NCBI RefSeq assembly: GCF_027497255.1
Contig: NZ_CP114903.1
Span: forward strand, 5,084,001-5,148,000
Source of the DNA: Micromonospora sp. WMMD882
GTDB lineage: Bacteria; Actinomycetota; Actinomycetes; Mycobacteriales; Micromonosporaceae
Reading direction: 5' to 3'
DNA length: 64,000 bases
Shown here piece after piece: positions 45,901-52,721 of the stretch. Below the pieces are notes generated by a model that worked only from the letters and a program-made list of their open reading frames with translations, did no database searches and was not told the origin of the DNA. Positions within the stretch are counted from its first letter, which is position 1. Each line of letters starts with the position of its first letter. The position numbers and the translations under genes were made by a program.

Positions 45901-46297
45901 GAACCTCCGGGGCACCCCCGGGTTCAAGGACATGGACCGGGCGCTGCGCCGGGAGCTGCGGGACGCCCGGGAAGCGGCCCCCTACTGGCGGGAGTACTCC
46001 AGCGCGCACCTGAACCCGTGGAGCAAGTCGGGGCTCGCCGAGCACCGGGGTTGGAACTGGTACGAGCGGGTGGTGCTCACCGAGAACTCCTTCTGGGAGG
46101 GCTACAAGCTCGGCTGGTACGCCCCGGGCGAGGACTACGGCGACGCCAGCCGCCAGGGACGGCGCACCTCCACCTCGAAGGGCAAGTCGTCCTCCTCCGG
46201 TCGTTCCTCCGGCAGGTCACACTCCAACGCCGGCGCGGCCTCCGGTGGCGGCGAGGCGGCCGGCACGTCCGGCGCCAGCTACTGGCGGGGTATCTGA
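39944..46297 (+). CDS. RHS-repeat protein with unrecognised C-terminal (toxin-like) domain
   Basis: A 2117-residue protein with an N-terminal signal/anchor (FAAGLVGGLAAATFLY) after a basic stretch. A SpvB-like region (about 280-420) precedes many YD repeats (YDGLGRLTS, YDLLGRQTK, YDPAGNVEE, YDAVGNRRQ). The RHS core ends at about residue 1850 with GRFVSVDPI and NAPVTTNDPDG. The ~265-residue tail has a hydrophobic segment (about 1895-1950) and then a domain with HLNPW, HRGWNWYERVV and a Ser/Gly-rich end. I see no nuclease, deaminase or ADP-ribosyltransferase motif there. The architecture is that of polymorphic toxins. GTG 39944 follows GGGGAGGA. Confidence 0.88.
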   Translation: MSGRDRIRSGRPRGTWTRRPFAAGLVGGLAAATFLYVPPALAKPYEPGRVQRETMVGGRSAAPVTVAAERTGRPFTGAAPRWPAGKVVDVDLTTGAGGGPGRAAAADGLPVRVGVPSAPAAAADRVATAPGRVRVTSFSREATSAAGVDGVLLRVSRADGQVAGADADVTVDYSGFRWAYGGDWAGRLRLRELPECALVTPDAPGCAAREVPSRNDLRAGTVSATVGLTGWTPRTERGRLAGDGSGLVAGAGTLVALTAGAESPAGDFKATSLAPAATWTAGGNSGDFSWTYPLRTPPGLGGPTPNIDLAYSSSGVDGRMVAANNQPSWIGEGFDWSPGYVERRYTTCSEDMGPGANNTKKTGDQCWDTDNATLVLGSRAGELIRHSPTSARWHLRNDDGTYVERRTGGGNGDDDGEWWVVTTPDGVQYWFGGRAGSKSTLTVPVYGNHDDEPCHASSFASSRCDQAWRWQLDHVVDRHGNTMDLFYAKETNKYGRNGSTSDPTGYDRSGHLTKIEYGTRTGGAGSAPMQVLFEVGDRCLSGCATRDATHWPDVPWDQDCTGDTCDSTAPTFWSTKRLASVTTRVWDATTVRYRDVERWTFTHSFPDPVDSQPGGLWLEKISHQGLVGATTDLPDITFVGVALANRVDTLNDQYPAMKRFRIKTVNTETGGKLDVTYSDPQCVKGTRVPDRDNLHANTLRCYPVKWTPGGHDDPIHDYFHKYLVTDVVEADLAGSSTRVRTHYDYLGDPAWHYTDDDGLIDKKYKTWSVWRGYGQVDVVKGDPGEQTLTSTRYFRGMHGDKTPSGTRSVSLPAIGVGNVPAAPDEDAYSGMVRETITHDGPDGAEVQATVNEPWQSAPTASRTVNGFTVHARHTGTAAEHTRTALDGGRAPRTTTKRTTFDGYGMPSRIENRGDNAVPDDQRCELVDYARNTSPGGWMLDRVSRTREFAVDCARVTAGGLTDDDVIEDEKTSYDQLAWNAAPTRGLVSRVETIDAWNGGNPTYRAARRATYDAYGRVGESWDLRGNRTRTSYTPASGGPVTAVTETNQLDWVNHRTMEPAWQLPLTTTDANGRQVGYAYDGLGRLTSVWFPGRDRAAQTANLVFDYLVRADGPLVVTTKRLTPAGSYHVSHQFYDNLVRLLQTQEPDGAGGAGAVVSSTFYDSAGRAFKTHEQYLACKRISPTRCDPVAPSTNLFQPTDVIPAQKVSHYDGAGRETALVHQVDAAPASPGGTEKWRTTTAYGGDRSDVTPPAGGVVTSTLTDAHGNLTELRYYHSGVPAGSSSGYDRTRYTYNRKSLLAGVTDPAGQVWAYTYDLLGRQTKAVDPDKGTIETTYTQYGEVETTKDGRGVTLAYTYDPLGRKESLRDGSVTGPKRAEWFYDTLGNGVSVKGQLVRTIRHVGADQYVKENLGYTVDYQPTSLRYTIPTAETGLAGSYSYVYTYHQDGSEKTTRLPALGNLGLETLTRDYDARGRANTLATSIGASYVTGTDYTSFDELGAIHLRNNGGRLADIVRTYEKDTRRLAQIWTTRQNAPTTVADVRFEYDPAGNVEEITDRTAGDTQCFTTDHLRQLTGAWTPAGGDCDVAPTVAGLGGPAKYWHSYTYDAVGNRRQLVERATPTGTRTTTYTPQAGRHRLAGTSTVDDTGTKTASYGYDASGNTITRPTAAGGVQNLTWDAEGRLASSQDATGTTSYVYDVDGTRLVRRDPAGRTLYLPGQELRYDAATGAKTCVRYYSHAGETVAMRTGAGVTWLVSDHHGTAQVAFDAVNQNVATRRETPFGLPRGSTGVWPTGMDKGFVGGTRDNTGLTHLGAREYDPLIGRFVSVDPIIDVKDAQQMHGYAYAANAPVTTNDPDGLLPGWMQKAAQRIDNARANVANVAKQVSDNVVKGVVDNAGMISAVTGVAAVACMVIPGAQVLAPALAAVSAVTGAIDTAKSCAKGDALDCGLGVAGMIPGARTLTLGVKGLHRARKANAGIKNAEELIDVNKNLRGTPGFKDMDRALRRELRDAREAAPYWREYSSAHLNPWSKSGLAEHRGWNWYERVVLTENSFWEGYKLGWYAPGEDYGDASRQGRRTSTSKGKSSSSGRSSGRSHSNAGAASGGGEAAGTSGASYWRGI

Positions 46298-46303
46298 GCC
46301 TGT

Positions 46304-46346
46304 CCCGGTCCGGCTGCCGCGCGCCGCGCGTGGCAGCCGGACCGGG
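46304..46346 (+). terminator. 15-bp hairpin terminator after the RHS gene
   Basis: Perfect arms 46304-46318 and 46332-46346 with a 13-base, self-complementary loop. It starts six bases after the stop codon and separates the RHS gene from the next membrane protein genes. Confidence 0.88.
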
Positions 46347-46424
46347 GCCGGTCGGGGCCGCGCCGCCCGGCGGCCGTGCCGCACACTGATCAGCGACGAC
46401 GCTCGGCCCGGGAGAGGGGAACAG

Positions 46425-46910
46425 GTGGCGCAACCCAAGGCGAGGAGCAGGCTGCGGCCCGGCTACTGGCGGCGGCACCCGATGCTGGGCGTGCTCGCCG
46501 CGACCCTCTGGATCGTGGTCTCCGGCGCGTTCGGCGTGGCCGCCCTGGACGACTACCGGAAGGTGGACGGTCAGGGCCGGACGGCGACCGGCACCGTGGT
46601 CAGCCTCTCCGAGCGGACCTCCAGGATGACCGTCCGGTTCACCACCAGTGACGGCCGGACGGTCGACGGCTTCGTCAGCCGCCCGGACCCCGCCCCGCAG
46701 GTCGGTGACCAGGTCGCCATCCGGTACGACCCGGATGATCCGGCGGGCAACTCCTACCGCGCCGACGACCTGCCCAGCCCGCGGGGCGCCCTGCTGTGGT
46801 TCGCCGTCGGCCTGGTGCCCGGCCTGGTCGTCCTGCTCAACCTGCGCCGGAACTGGGCCCGGTTCGCCGGGGCGGCCGAGGCGTGGCGGCGTGCCGACCG
46901 GCGGCGGTGA
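46425..46910 (+). CDS. DUF3592-like two-helix membrane protein
   Basis: A 161-residue protein with transmembrane helices at about 20-42 and 117-137, flanking an external or cytosolic beta-rich domain (TATGTVVSLSERTS ... VAIRYDPDDPAGNSY) typical of DUF3592. GTG 46425 is preceded by GAGGGGA. Function unknown. It is the first gene downstream of the RHS protein and so a candidate immunity protein, but a strong terminator lies between them and DUF3592 proteins are widespread, so this is weak. Confidence 0.72.
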   Translation: MAQPKARSRLRPGYWRRHPMLGVLAATLWIVVSGAFGVAALDDYRKVDGQGRTATGTVVSLSERTSRMTVRFTTSDGRTVDGFVSRPDPAPQVGDQVAIRYDPDDPAGNSYRADDLPSPRGALLWFAVGLVPGLVVLLNLRRNWARFAGAAEAWRRADRRR

Positions 46911-46959
46911 GCTGCCGGGCGCCGGGGCCCGACCGGCGGAACCGGTACGTGACCGGACG

Positions 46960-47448
46960 ATGCGTGACCCGGGTCGGCTGGCCGTCCTGTTGGCGGCGCC
47001 GGCCCTCGCCCTCTTCGTCACCTGGGGCGAGCCGCAGGCCTGGCGGACCGGCCTGCGGCAGCTCCGCCGGGACGCCCGCGACCGGCCCCGGGACGTCGCC
47101 ACCGCGACGGCCGCCACGCTGGTCCGCGCCGCCTCCTGGTTCTACCTGACGGTGGCCTCGATCGTGTTGATCGTCGTCGCCCGGTCCGGTGGCCCGGCCC
47201 CACCGGCAGTCACCTCGGTCGCCGTCCACCTGGCCATGTTCACCACCGGGGCCACCGTCGCCGCGCTGGGCCGGCTCTACCTCACGATGAACGTGGGGGA
47301 GCGGCCGTTTCCCGTCGCCGGGGTGGGCCCGGTGACCGTCGACGACCGGACCGCCCGGCTGCTGCGCCGGGCGGTCACGCCGTCGTGGCTGGACGCCGGC
47401 TTCGCGCTCTGGTTCGCGGTCGAGGTCGGCGGGGCCGTCCTGGGTTGA
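46960..47448 (+). CDS. Hypothetical multi-pass membrane protein
   Basis: A 162-residue protein with about four hydrophobic helices (residues about 7-24, 55-75, 84-107 and 143-160). No family is recognised. ATG 46960 has only a weak ribosome site, so the start is uncertain. It follows the DUF3592-like gene by 49 bases on the same strand and converges with crp. Like its neighbour it could belong to the RHS locus or be a clade-specific membrane gene. Confidence 0.6.
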   Translation: MRDPGRLAVLLAAPALALFVTWGEPQAWRTGLRQLRRDARDRPRDVATATAATLVRAASWFYLTVASIVLIVVARSGGPAPPAVTSVAVHLAMFTTGATVAALGRLYLTMNVGERPFPVAGVGPVTVDDRTARLLRRAVTPSWLDAGFALWFAVEVGGAVLG

Positions 47449-47462
47449 CGGCCGGGCGGGGG

Positions 47463-47509
47463 TCAGACCGGGCCCGGCGGAGCCGGGGGCTCAGACCCGG
47501 GCCCGGCGG
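47463..47509. repeat. Near-duplicate of the crp 3' end including the stop codon
   Basis: TCAGACCGGGCCCGGCGG (47463-47480) nearly repeats TCAGACCCGGGCCCGGCGG (47491-47509), differing by one inserted C. The right copy encodes the last residues and TGA of crp on the minus strand. Confidence 0.85.
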
Positions 47510-48168
47510 GCCAGCCGCTCCGGGTCGAGGATGATGATGCTCTTGCCGTCCAGCCGCAGCCAGCCGCGCGAGGCGAAGTCGGCCAGCGCCTTGTTGACCG
47601 TCTCCCGGGAGGCGCCGACGAGCTGGGCGATCTCCTCCTGGGTCAGGTCGTGGGTCACCCGCAGCACGCCGCCGTCGCGGGTGCCGAAGCGGCCGGCCAT
47701 CTGGAGCAGGTTCTTCGCGACGCGACCGGGCACGTCGGTGAATATCAGGTCGGCCAGCGAGTCGTTCGTCCGGCGCAGCCTGCGGGCCAGCACCCGGAGC
47801 AGTTGCTCGGCGATCTCCGGCCGGTTGTTCAGCCAGGGCCGCAGCGCCTGCTTGCGCAGCCGGACCAGCCGGGTGTCGGTCACCGCGGTGGCCGTCGCCG
47901 TACGCGGACCGGGGTCGAACAGCGACAGCTCGCCGACCATGTCCGACGGGCCCATCACGGCGATCAGGTTCTGCCGGCCGTCGGCGGCCCGCCGCCCCAC
48001 CTTGATCTTGCCGGACAGCAGGATGTAGAGACTGTCGCCCGGCTCGCCCTCGTTGAACACGACCTCGCCCTTGCGGACCTCGATCGTCTCCATCTCCTTG
48101 GCGAGCGCCTCCGCAGCCTCGGGATCCACCCCCTGGAAGATCCCGCTACGGGCCAGTACCTCGTCCAT
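47491..48168 (-). CDS. crp: cAMP receptor protein (CRP/FNR family), Rv3676-like
   Basis: A 225-residue transcription factor, almost the size of M. tuberculosis CRP. The cyclic-nucleotide domain has [20 protein letters not shown] and the phosphate-binding cassette [15 protein letters not shown]. The winged-helix domain has [20 protein letters not shown] as its DNA-reading helix pair. Start: ATG 48168 with GGAGGTG upstream. In mycobacteria this regulator controls respiration, resuscitation and whiB1. It heads the conserved block crp, nth, tlpA-like, nudix, marP. A -10-like TAGACT lies at 48238-48243 on the minus strand. Confidence 0.95.
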   Translation of the reverse strand: MDEVLARSGIFQGVDPEAAEALAKEMETIEVRKGEVVFNEGEPGDSLYILLSGKIKVGRRAADGRQNLIAVMGPSDMVGELSLFDPGPRTATATAVTDTRLVRLRKQALRPWLNNRPEIAEQLLRVLARRLRRTNDSLADLIFTDVPGRVAKNLLQMAGRFGTRDGGVLRVTHDLTQEEIAQLVGASRETVNKALADFASRGWLRLDGKSIIILDPERLARRARV

Positions 48169-48237
48169 CCCGCACCTCCGCCTGCGCGTGCCGTCCATCG
48201 GCCGGGTCCGTCGTCCGCTGATCCCGCGCGCGAGGCC

Positions 48238-48328
48238 AGTCTAGGCGCACGTGAGCAGGAATCAGAGGCGCACCCCTGGAAACTTGATCGTTGGATGTAA
48301 CGGGACGGACCTGATCAGAGGCTATGAT
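48238..48328. promoter_or_regulatory. Divergent promoter region, crp/cbiZ
   Basis: On the minus strand a TAGACT -10 box (48238-48243) serves crp. On the plus strand a TATGAT -10 box (48323-48328) lies 58 bases before cbiZ. Neither has a clear -35. I found no TGTGA-N6-TCACA CRP site and no cobalamin riboswitch fold here. Confidence 0.4.
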
Positions 48329-48386
48329 CCACCGTTTCGTCCGGTCGGCCGGGCGCCCCCGACCGGGCACGCCGTAGGGTCGCCGC

Positions 48387-49079
48387 ATGCTCAGCGAGCC
48401 CTTCCTGACGAGCCGCGTCGAGGACGGCCACGACCTGCCGCTGCTCTGCTGGCGGGCCGCCCGGCCACTGCGCGCGGTCAGCTCCGCGCCGCTCGGCGGC
48501 GGCCTCGGGCCGCGCAACTGGGTGGTGAACGCGACGGTGCCGATGTCGTACCGCCGGGACGACCCGGCCGACCACCTCGCCGAGCTGGCCGACCGGCTCG
48601 GTCTGACCGGCCCCGGCGTCGGGTTGCTGACCGGCGTCGACGTCGCCGAGGTGGTGACCGCCGACGACGGCGGGGTCCGGGTCTGGGCGACCGTCGGACT
48701 CGGCGTCCCGGTGGACGCCGCGGCCCCGGCCGGCCCCACCGGGTGGTCCCCGACCGCCGATCCCGGCGTCCCGGTGGCGCCCCGGGTCGGCACGGTCAAC
48801 ATCGTCGTCCTGACACCGGTCCGGCTCGCCGACGCCGCCCTGGTCAACGCGGTGGCCACCGCGACGGAGGCGAAGACGCAGGCGATCCGGGAGCTCGGCC
48901 GGCCCGGCACCGGGACCCCGACCGACGCGGTCACCGTGCTCTGCCCGCCGGCCGGGCCGGTCGAGCCGTACGGCGGACCGCGGTCGCGGTGGGGTGGGCG
49001 GCTCGCCCGCGCGGTGCACGCCGCCGTCCTCGCCGGCGCGGACGGTCACGACGTGGCCTGGTCGGACCGGCCCGCCTGA
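48387..49079 (+). CDS. cbiZ: Adenosylcobinamide amidohydrolase
   Basis: A 230-residue CbiZ-family enzyme that cleaves the aminopropanol side chain of adenosylcobinamide to give adenosylcobyric acid, allowing salvage of incomplete corrinoids. SSAPLGGGLGPRNWVVNATVP, GLLTGVDV and LADAALVNAVATATEAKTQA with PGTGTPTDAVTV match the family along its whole length. There are no other cobalamin genes nearby. It is divergent from crp and sits where mycobacteria carry Rv3675, so it is a lineage-specific insertion into the conserved block. Its 3' end and stop codon are tandemly duplicated. Confidence 0.9.
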   Translation: MLSEPFLTSRVEDGHDLPLLCWRAARPLRAVSSAPLGGGLGPRNWVVNATVPMSYRRDDPADHLAELADRLGLTGPGVGLLTGVDVAEVVTADDGGVRVWATVGLGVPVDAAAPAGPTGWSPTADPGVPVAPRVGTVNIVVLTPVRLADAALVNAVATATEAKTQAIRELGRPGTGTPTDAVTVLCPPAGPVEPYGGPRSRWGGRLARAVHAAVLAGADGHDVAWSDRPA

Positions 49080-49107
49080 TGAGCCGGCCCGCCTGATGAG
49101 CCGGCCC
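49074..49107. repeat. 17-bp tandem duplication over the cbiZ stop codon
   Basis: GCCTGATGAGCCGGCCC occurs at 49074-49090 and again at 49091-49107. The first copy contains the TGA stop (49077-49079). The nine bases before the first copy resemble the end of the unit, so the array may once have had a further copy. Confidence 0.92.
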
Positions 49108-49207
49108 GGGGCGTGGGCCGGCCCGGTCTGGCGTCGGATCGGTGGGCGGCGTTTTCAGCCGATCGGCCGTCGCCCGGACGCGTTCGCGGCCGGTAGCGTC
49201 CCGGGTG

Positions 49208-50380
49208 ATGTCCGCCGCCGCCTGCCGCCCCGCCCACCGCGCCCGCCACCGCCAGGTGGCCGCGCTGGGCGCGCTCCTCACCCTGACCCTCCTCGTCACC
49301 GCCGGCTGCACCGGCTCGACGACGGACGACGGCCCGGCCTGGCAGCCGGCCCGGCCGAGCGGCGCCGCCTCCGCCTCGGCCGCCCCGGGTGACCCGCCCG
49401 AGGCGGAGAAGAAGGTCGTCTCGCTCTCCGCCACCGGCGACATCATCATGGGCAACGCCCCGAACCGGCTGCCGCCCAACGGCGGCCGGGGCTTCTTCGA
49501 CGGGGTGCGGGACGCGCTCGCGGCCGACCTGGTGATGGGCAACCTTGAAGAGCCGTTGACCGTCGACACCGGGACGGGCAAGTGCGGCGCGAACTCCACC
49601 CGCTGCTTCCAGTTCCGGGCCCCGCCGGAGTACGCCGCCCACCTCAAGGACGCCGGCTTCCACCTGCTCAACCAGGCCAACAACCACGGGTACGACTACG
49701 GGCCGGCCGGCTACGAGAACACCCAGGAGGCGCTGGAGGAGCACGGGCTGGAGCACACCGGCGCGCCCGACCAGATCACCGTGGTCGACGTCAAGGGCGT
49801 CAAGGTGGCCGTGGCCGGTTTCTCCTCGTACGTCTGGTCGAACAGCCTGGTCGACATCGAGGAGGCCGAGCAGGTCGTCGAGAAGGCCGCCACCATGGCC
49901 GACCTGGTCGTCGTGCAGGTGCACATGGGCGCCGAGGGCTCGGAGAAGACCCGGGTGAAGCCGGGCACCGAGATGTTCCTCGGCGAGAACCGGGGCGATC
50001 CGGTCAAGTTCTCCCACGCGATGATCGACGCCGGCGCCGACCTGATCGTCGGGCACGGCCCGCACGTGCTCCGGGGCATGGAGTTCTACCAGGGGCGACT
50101 GATCGCGTACAGCCTCGGCAACTTCGCCGGCGGCGGCAACTCGCTCAGCAACAACGGCCGGCTGGGCTGGGGTGGCGTGCTGAAGGTGTCGCTCTCCGCC
50201 GACGGCAGCTTCGTCGAGGGGTCGTTCGCCTCGACGTACATGAACGGGATCGGCAAGCCGGTCACCGACCCGGACGACCGGGGCCTCGGCCTGCTCAAGC
50301 AGCTCAGCGGCCAGGACTTCCCGAAGACCGGGGCCACGTTCGGCGCGGACGGCGCGATCTCGGCCCCCGGGGCGGGCTGA
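49208..50380 (+). CDS. CapA-family lipoprotein (poly-gamma-glutamate-synthesis-like metallophosphatase fold)
   Basis: A 390-residue lipoprotein with the lipobox LVTAGC after an N-terminal helix. A PGA_cap/CapA domain follows: SATGDIIMGN, NLEEPLT, NQANNHGYDYG, VHMGAEG and GHGPHVLRG carry the metal-site residues of the calcineurin-like fold. The usual partners for capsule synthesis (CapB/C) are absent, so a cell-surface hydrolase role is as likely as polymer export. ATG 49208 lacks a strong ribosome site. It lies between cbiZ and nth, again interrupting the order seen in mycobacteria. Confidence 0.85.
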   Translation: MSAAACRPAHRARHRQVAALGALLTLTLLVTAGCTGSTTDDGPAWQPARPSGAASASAAPGDPPEAEKKVVSLSATGDIIMGNAPNRLPPNGGRGFFDGVRDALAADLVMGNLEEPLTVDTGTGKCGANSTRCFQFRAPPEYAAHLKDAGFHLLNQANNHGYDYGPAGYENTQEALEEHGLEHTGAPDQITVVDVKGVKVAVAGFSSYVWSNSLVDIEEAEQVVEKAATMADLVVVQVHMGAEGSEKTRVKPGTEMFLGENRGDPVKFSHAMIDAGADLIVGHGPHVLRGMEFYQGRLIAYSLGNFAGGGNSLSNNGRLGWGGVLKVSLSADGSFVEGSFASTYMNGIGKPVTDPDDRGLGLLKQLSGQDFPKTGATFGADGAISAPGAG

Positions 50381-50446
50381 GCCGCCCGACGCGACCCGGC
50401 CGGGCACCGACGCGACCGGGCCTCGGCCCGACGTAGGCTGGCCGGC

Positions 50447-51235
50447 GTGACCACTAGCTCCCCCGGGGTCGTGGAGACCGACCTCGGCCGTAAGCGCCGG
50501 GCCCGGCGGATCGGCCGAGCGCTCACCGAGGCCCACCCCGACGCGCACTGCGAACTCGACCACTCCACCGCGCTCGAACTCGCCGTGGCGACCATCCTCT
50601 CCGCCCAGTGCACCGACAAGAAGGTCAACGAGGTCACTCCGAAGCTCTTCGCCCGGTACCCGGGCGCGGCCGACTACGCCGGCGCGGACCGTGGCGAGAT
50701 GGAGGAGCTGATCCGGCCCACCGGCTTCTACCGCAACAAGACCACCTCGCTGATCCGGCTGGGTCAGGCGCTCGTCGAGCGGTACGACGGCCAGGTCCCC
50801 GCCCGGCTGGCCGACCTGGTGACCCTGCCCGGGATGGGGCGCAAGACCGCGAACGTGATCCTCGGCAACGCCTTCGGCGTCCCGGGCATCACCGTCGACA
50901 CGCACTTCCAGCGGCTGACGCACCGCTGGCGGCTGACCACCGAGTCCGACCCGGTCAAGATCGAGCACGCGATCGGGGCGCTGTTCGAGAAGCGTGACTG
51001 GACGATGCTCTCGCACCGGGTGATCTTCCACGGCCGGCGGGTCTGCCACGCCCGCAAACCGGCCTGCGGGGCGTGCCCGCTGGCGAAGCTCTGCCCCTCG
51101 TACGGCGCCGGGCCGACCGAGGCGGCGATGGCGGCGAAGCTGCTCAAGGGGCCACGGGCCCGGGATCTCGCCGTCGCCGCCGGCGTCGACCCGGACCTGG
51201 TACCCGCCCAGGCGGTCGCCGCGGAGGCGCCGTGA
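50447..51235 (+). CDS. nth: Endonuclease III
   Basis: A 262-residue DNA glycosylase/AP lyase of base-excision repair that removes oxidised pyrimidines. The helix-hairpin-helix [14 protein letters not shown] contains the catalytic Lys, and [11 protein letters not shown] the catalytic Asp. The [4Fe-4S] loop is C-x6-C-x2-C-x5-C ([17 protein letters not shown]). GTG 50447 is the start. Its stop overlaps the GTG of the TlpA-like gene (GTGA). It begins the nth-tlpA-nudix-marP operon, the same order as Rv3674c-Rv3671c. Confidence 0.96.
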   Translation: MTTSSPGVVETDLGRKRRARRIGRALTEAHPDAHCELDHSTALELAVATILSAQCTDKKVNEVTPKLFARYPGAADYAGADRGEMEELIRPTGFYRNKTTSLIRLGQALVERYDGQVPARLADLVTLPGMGRKTANVILGNAFGVPGITVDTHFQRLTHRWRLTTESDPVKIEHAIGALFEKRDWTMLSHRVIFHGRRVCHARKPACGACPLAKLCPSYGAGPTEAAMAAKLLKGPRARDLAVAAGVDPDLVPAQAVAAEAP

Positions 51236-51915
51236 CCCGCCGGCTCGCCGCCACCCTGCTCGTCCCGTTGCTGCTGGTCGTGGCCGGCTGCACGGCCGGG
51301 GAAGCGGACCGGGTCGCGCCGTCTGGTCCGCCGGCCCCGCCGTCGCCGTTCACCGACTGCGCGGCCCTGACCGGTCCCCCCGGCGGGACGTCCCCGGGCT
51401 CGTCCGCCGCCGCCGGCTCGCCGGCTCCCGCTGGTACGCCTGCTCCGCCCGGACCGTCCGCCGGTCCGGCCGGTGGGGCGACGTCCGCCGGGGCGTTGCT
51501 GCCGGACCTGCGGTTCGCCTGTTTCACCGGGGGCGCGGAGGTGGCCCTGCGGGAGCTGCGCGGGCCGGCCGTGCTGAACCTGTGGGCCTCCTGGTGCGGG
51601 CCCTGCCGCAGGGAGCTGCCCGCCTTCCAGCGGCTCGCCGAACGGTCGGCCGGGCGGCTGCACGTGGTCGGCGTGAACACCCGCGACGACCGGCCCCGGG
51701 CCGTCTCGGTGGGCGCGGACTTCGGCGTGACCTTCCCGTCGCTTGTCGACACCGACCAGCGGTTGCAGCGGGAGCTCGCCCCGAACGTCCTGCCGGTGAG
51801 CGTCTTCGTCGACGCGCAGGGCCGGATCCGGCACCAGGACGTCTCGGGAGCGCTCGACGACGCCCGCCTGGCCGAGCTGGTCCGCCGGCACCTCGGGCTG
51901 GAGGTGCCGGCGTGA
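51232..51915 (+). CDS. TlpA/ResA-like thioredoxin lipoprotein (Rv3673c-like)
   Basis: A 227-residue membrane-anchored thiol-disulfide protein. The lipobox VVAGC is followed by a Pro/Ala/Ser-rich spacer (about 25-85) and a thioredoxin domain with [15 protein letters not shown] and cis-Pro motif VLPVSVF. It probably reduces or resolves disulfides outside the membrane. MarP, encoded two genes downstream, has two Cys in its protease domain and is a possible partner. Both ends overlap neighbouring genes by four bases. Confidence 0.92.
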   Translation: MTRRLAATLLVPLLLVVAGCTAGEADRVAPSGPPAPPSPFTDCAALTGPPGGTSPGSSAAAGSPAPAGTPAPPGPSAGPAGGATSAGALLPDLRFACFTGGAEVALRELRGPAVLNLWASWCGPCRRELPAFQRLAERSAGRLHVVGVNTRDDRPRAVSVGADFGVTFPSLVDTDQRLQRELAPNVLPVSVFVDAQGRIRHQDVSGALDDARLAELVRRHLGLEVPA

Positions 51916-52610
51916 CCGGACGCCGCCTCCCGCCGCCCTGGCTGGGCCCGCTGCTCGGGCGGCTCGACACCGCCCGGGCGGCGGACTTCTCCACGTTGCC
52001 CGTGCCGACCAGCGGCGGGCGGGAGAGCGCGGTGCTGGTGCTGTTCGGCGAGGAGCCGGACGTCGGACCGGACGTCCTCGTCCTGCAGCGGGCCGCCACC
52101 CTGCGCAACCACGCCGGTCAGCCGGCCTTCCCCGGCGGCGCCACCGACCCCGGTGACACCGACGCCACCGCGACCGCGCTGCGGGAGGCCAACGAGGAGG
52201 TCGGCCTCGACCCGGAGAGCGTCACCGTCCTGGCCCACCTGCCGAAGCTGTGGATCCCGATCAGCGACTTCCTGGTCACCCCGGTCCTCGGCTGGTGGCA
52301 CCGTCCGCACCCGGTGCACCCCCGGGAGCCGGCCGAGGTGGCGCACGTGGCCCGGCTGCCCGTCGCCGAGCTGGTCGACCCGGCGAACCGGCTGCGGGTA
52401 CGCCATCCGAGCGGCTGGATCGGCCCGGCGTTCGCCGCGCGCGGCATGCTCGTCTGGGGTTTCACCGCGGGCGTGCTCGCCGCCGTCCTGGAGATGGGTG
52501 GCTGGGCCCGGCCCTGGCCCCGGGACCGGGTGGTGGACCTGCCGCCGACGAACGCCGTCCCGGCCCCCTCGGCCGGCACCGACCCCGCCGACGAGCTGAC
52601 CGGCAACTGA
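51912..52610 (+). CDS. NUDIX hydrolase, CoA-diphosphatase type (Rv3672c-like)
   Basis: A 232-residue NUDIX enzyme. The catalytic box begins with the Gly of GGATDPGDTDATATALREAN and continues EEVGL, matching G-x5-E-x7-REUxEEXGU closely with the first Glu position occupied by Asp. FPGG just before it and the preceding LLQRA-like segment fit the CoA pyrophosphatase subgroup. It hydrolyses nucleoside-diphosphate-linked compounds, probably CoA derivatives. GTG 51912 overlaps the previous stop. In this four-gene operon the functional link to MarP is unknown but the order is conserved in mycobacteria. Confidence 0.9.
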   Translation: MTGRRLPPPWLGPLLGRLDTARAADFSTLPVPTSGGRESAVLVLFGEEPDVGPDVLVLQRAATLRNHAGQPAFPGGATDPGDTDATATALREANEEVGLDPESVTVLAHLPKLWIPISDFLVTPVLGWWHRPHPVHPREPAEVAHVARLPVAELVDPANRLRVRHPSGWIGPAFAARGMLVWGFTAGVLAAVLEMGGWARPWPRDRVVDLPPTNAVPAPSAGTDPADELTGN

Positions 52611-52721
52611 CCGGGCCGGCCCGGCGACCGACCAGGCCGGGCGGCGGACGTGTGGACGCCGGCCGGCGGGCCGGTCACGACGGTTGTCGTCGCCGCTGTC
52701 CGGCGCCCGTACGCTGGACGG

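Noticed and set aside
39968..46045. 2025-residue open frame antisense to the RHS gene
   Set aside because: Very high third-position GC removes stop codons from antisense frames. The composition is Val/Gly/Arg-biased, no domain is visible, and the sense strand encodes a clear RHS protein.
46425..47448. Firm assignment of the two membrane genes as RHS immunity genes
   Set aside because: A strong terminator separates them from the RHS gene, and at least the first belongs to a widespread family; kept only as a candidate.
48199..48386. Cobalamin riboswitch upstream of cbiZ
   Set aside because: I could not find the B12-box or a matching long leader; only about 190 bases separate cbiZ from crp.
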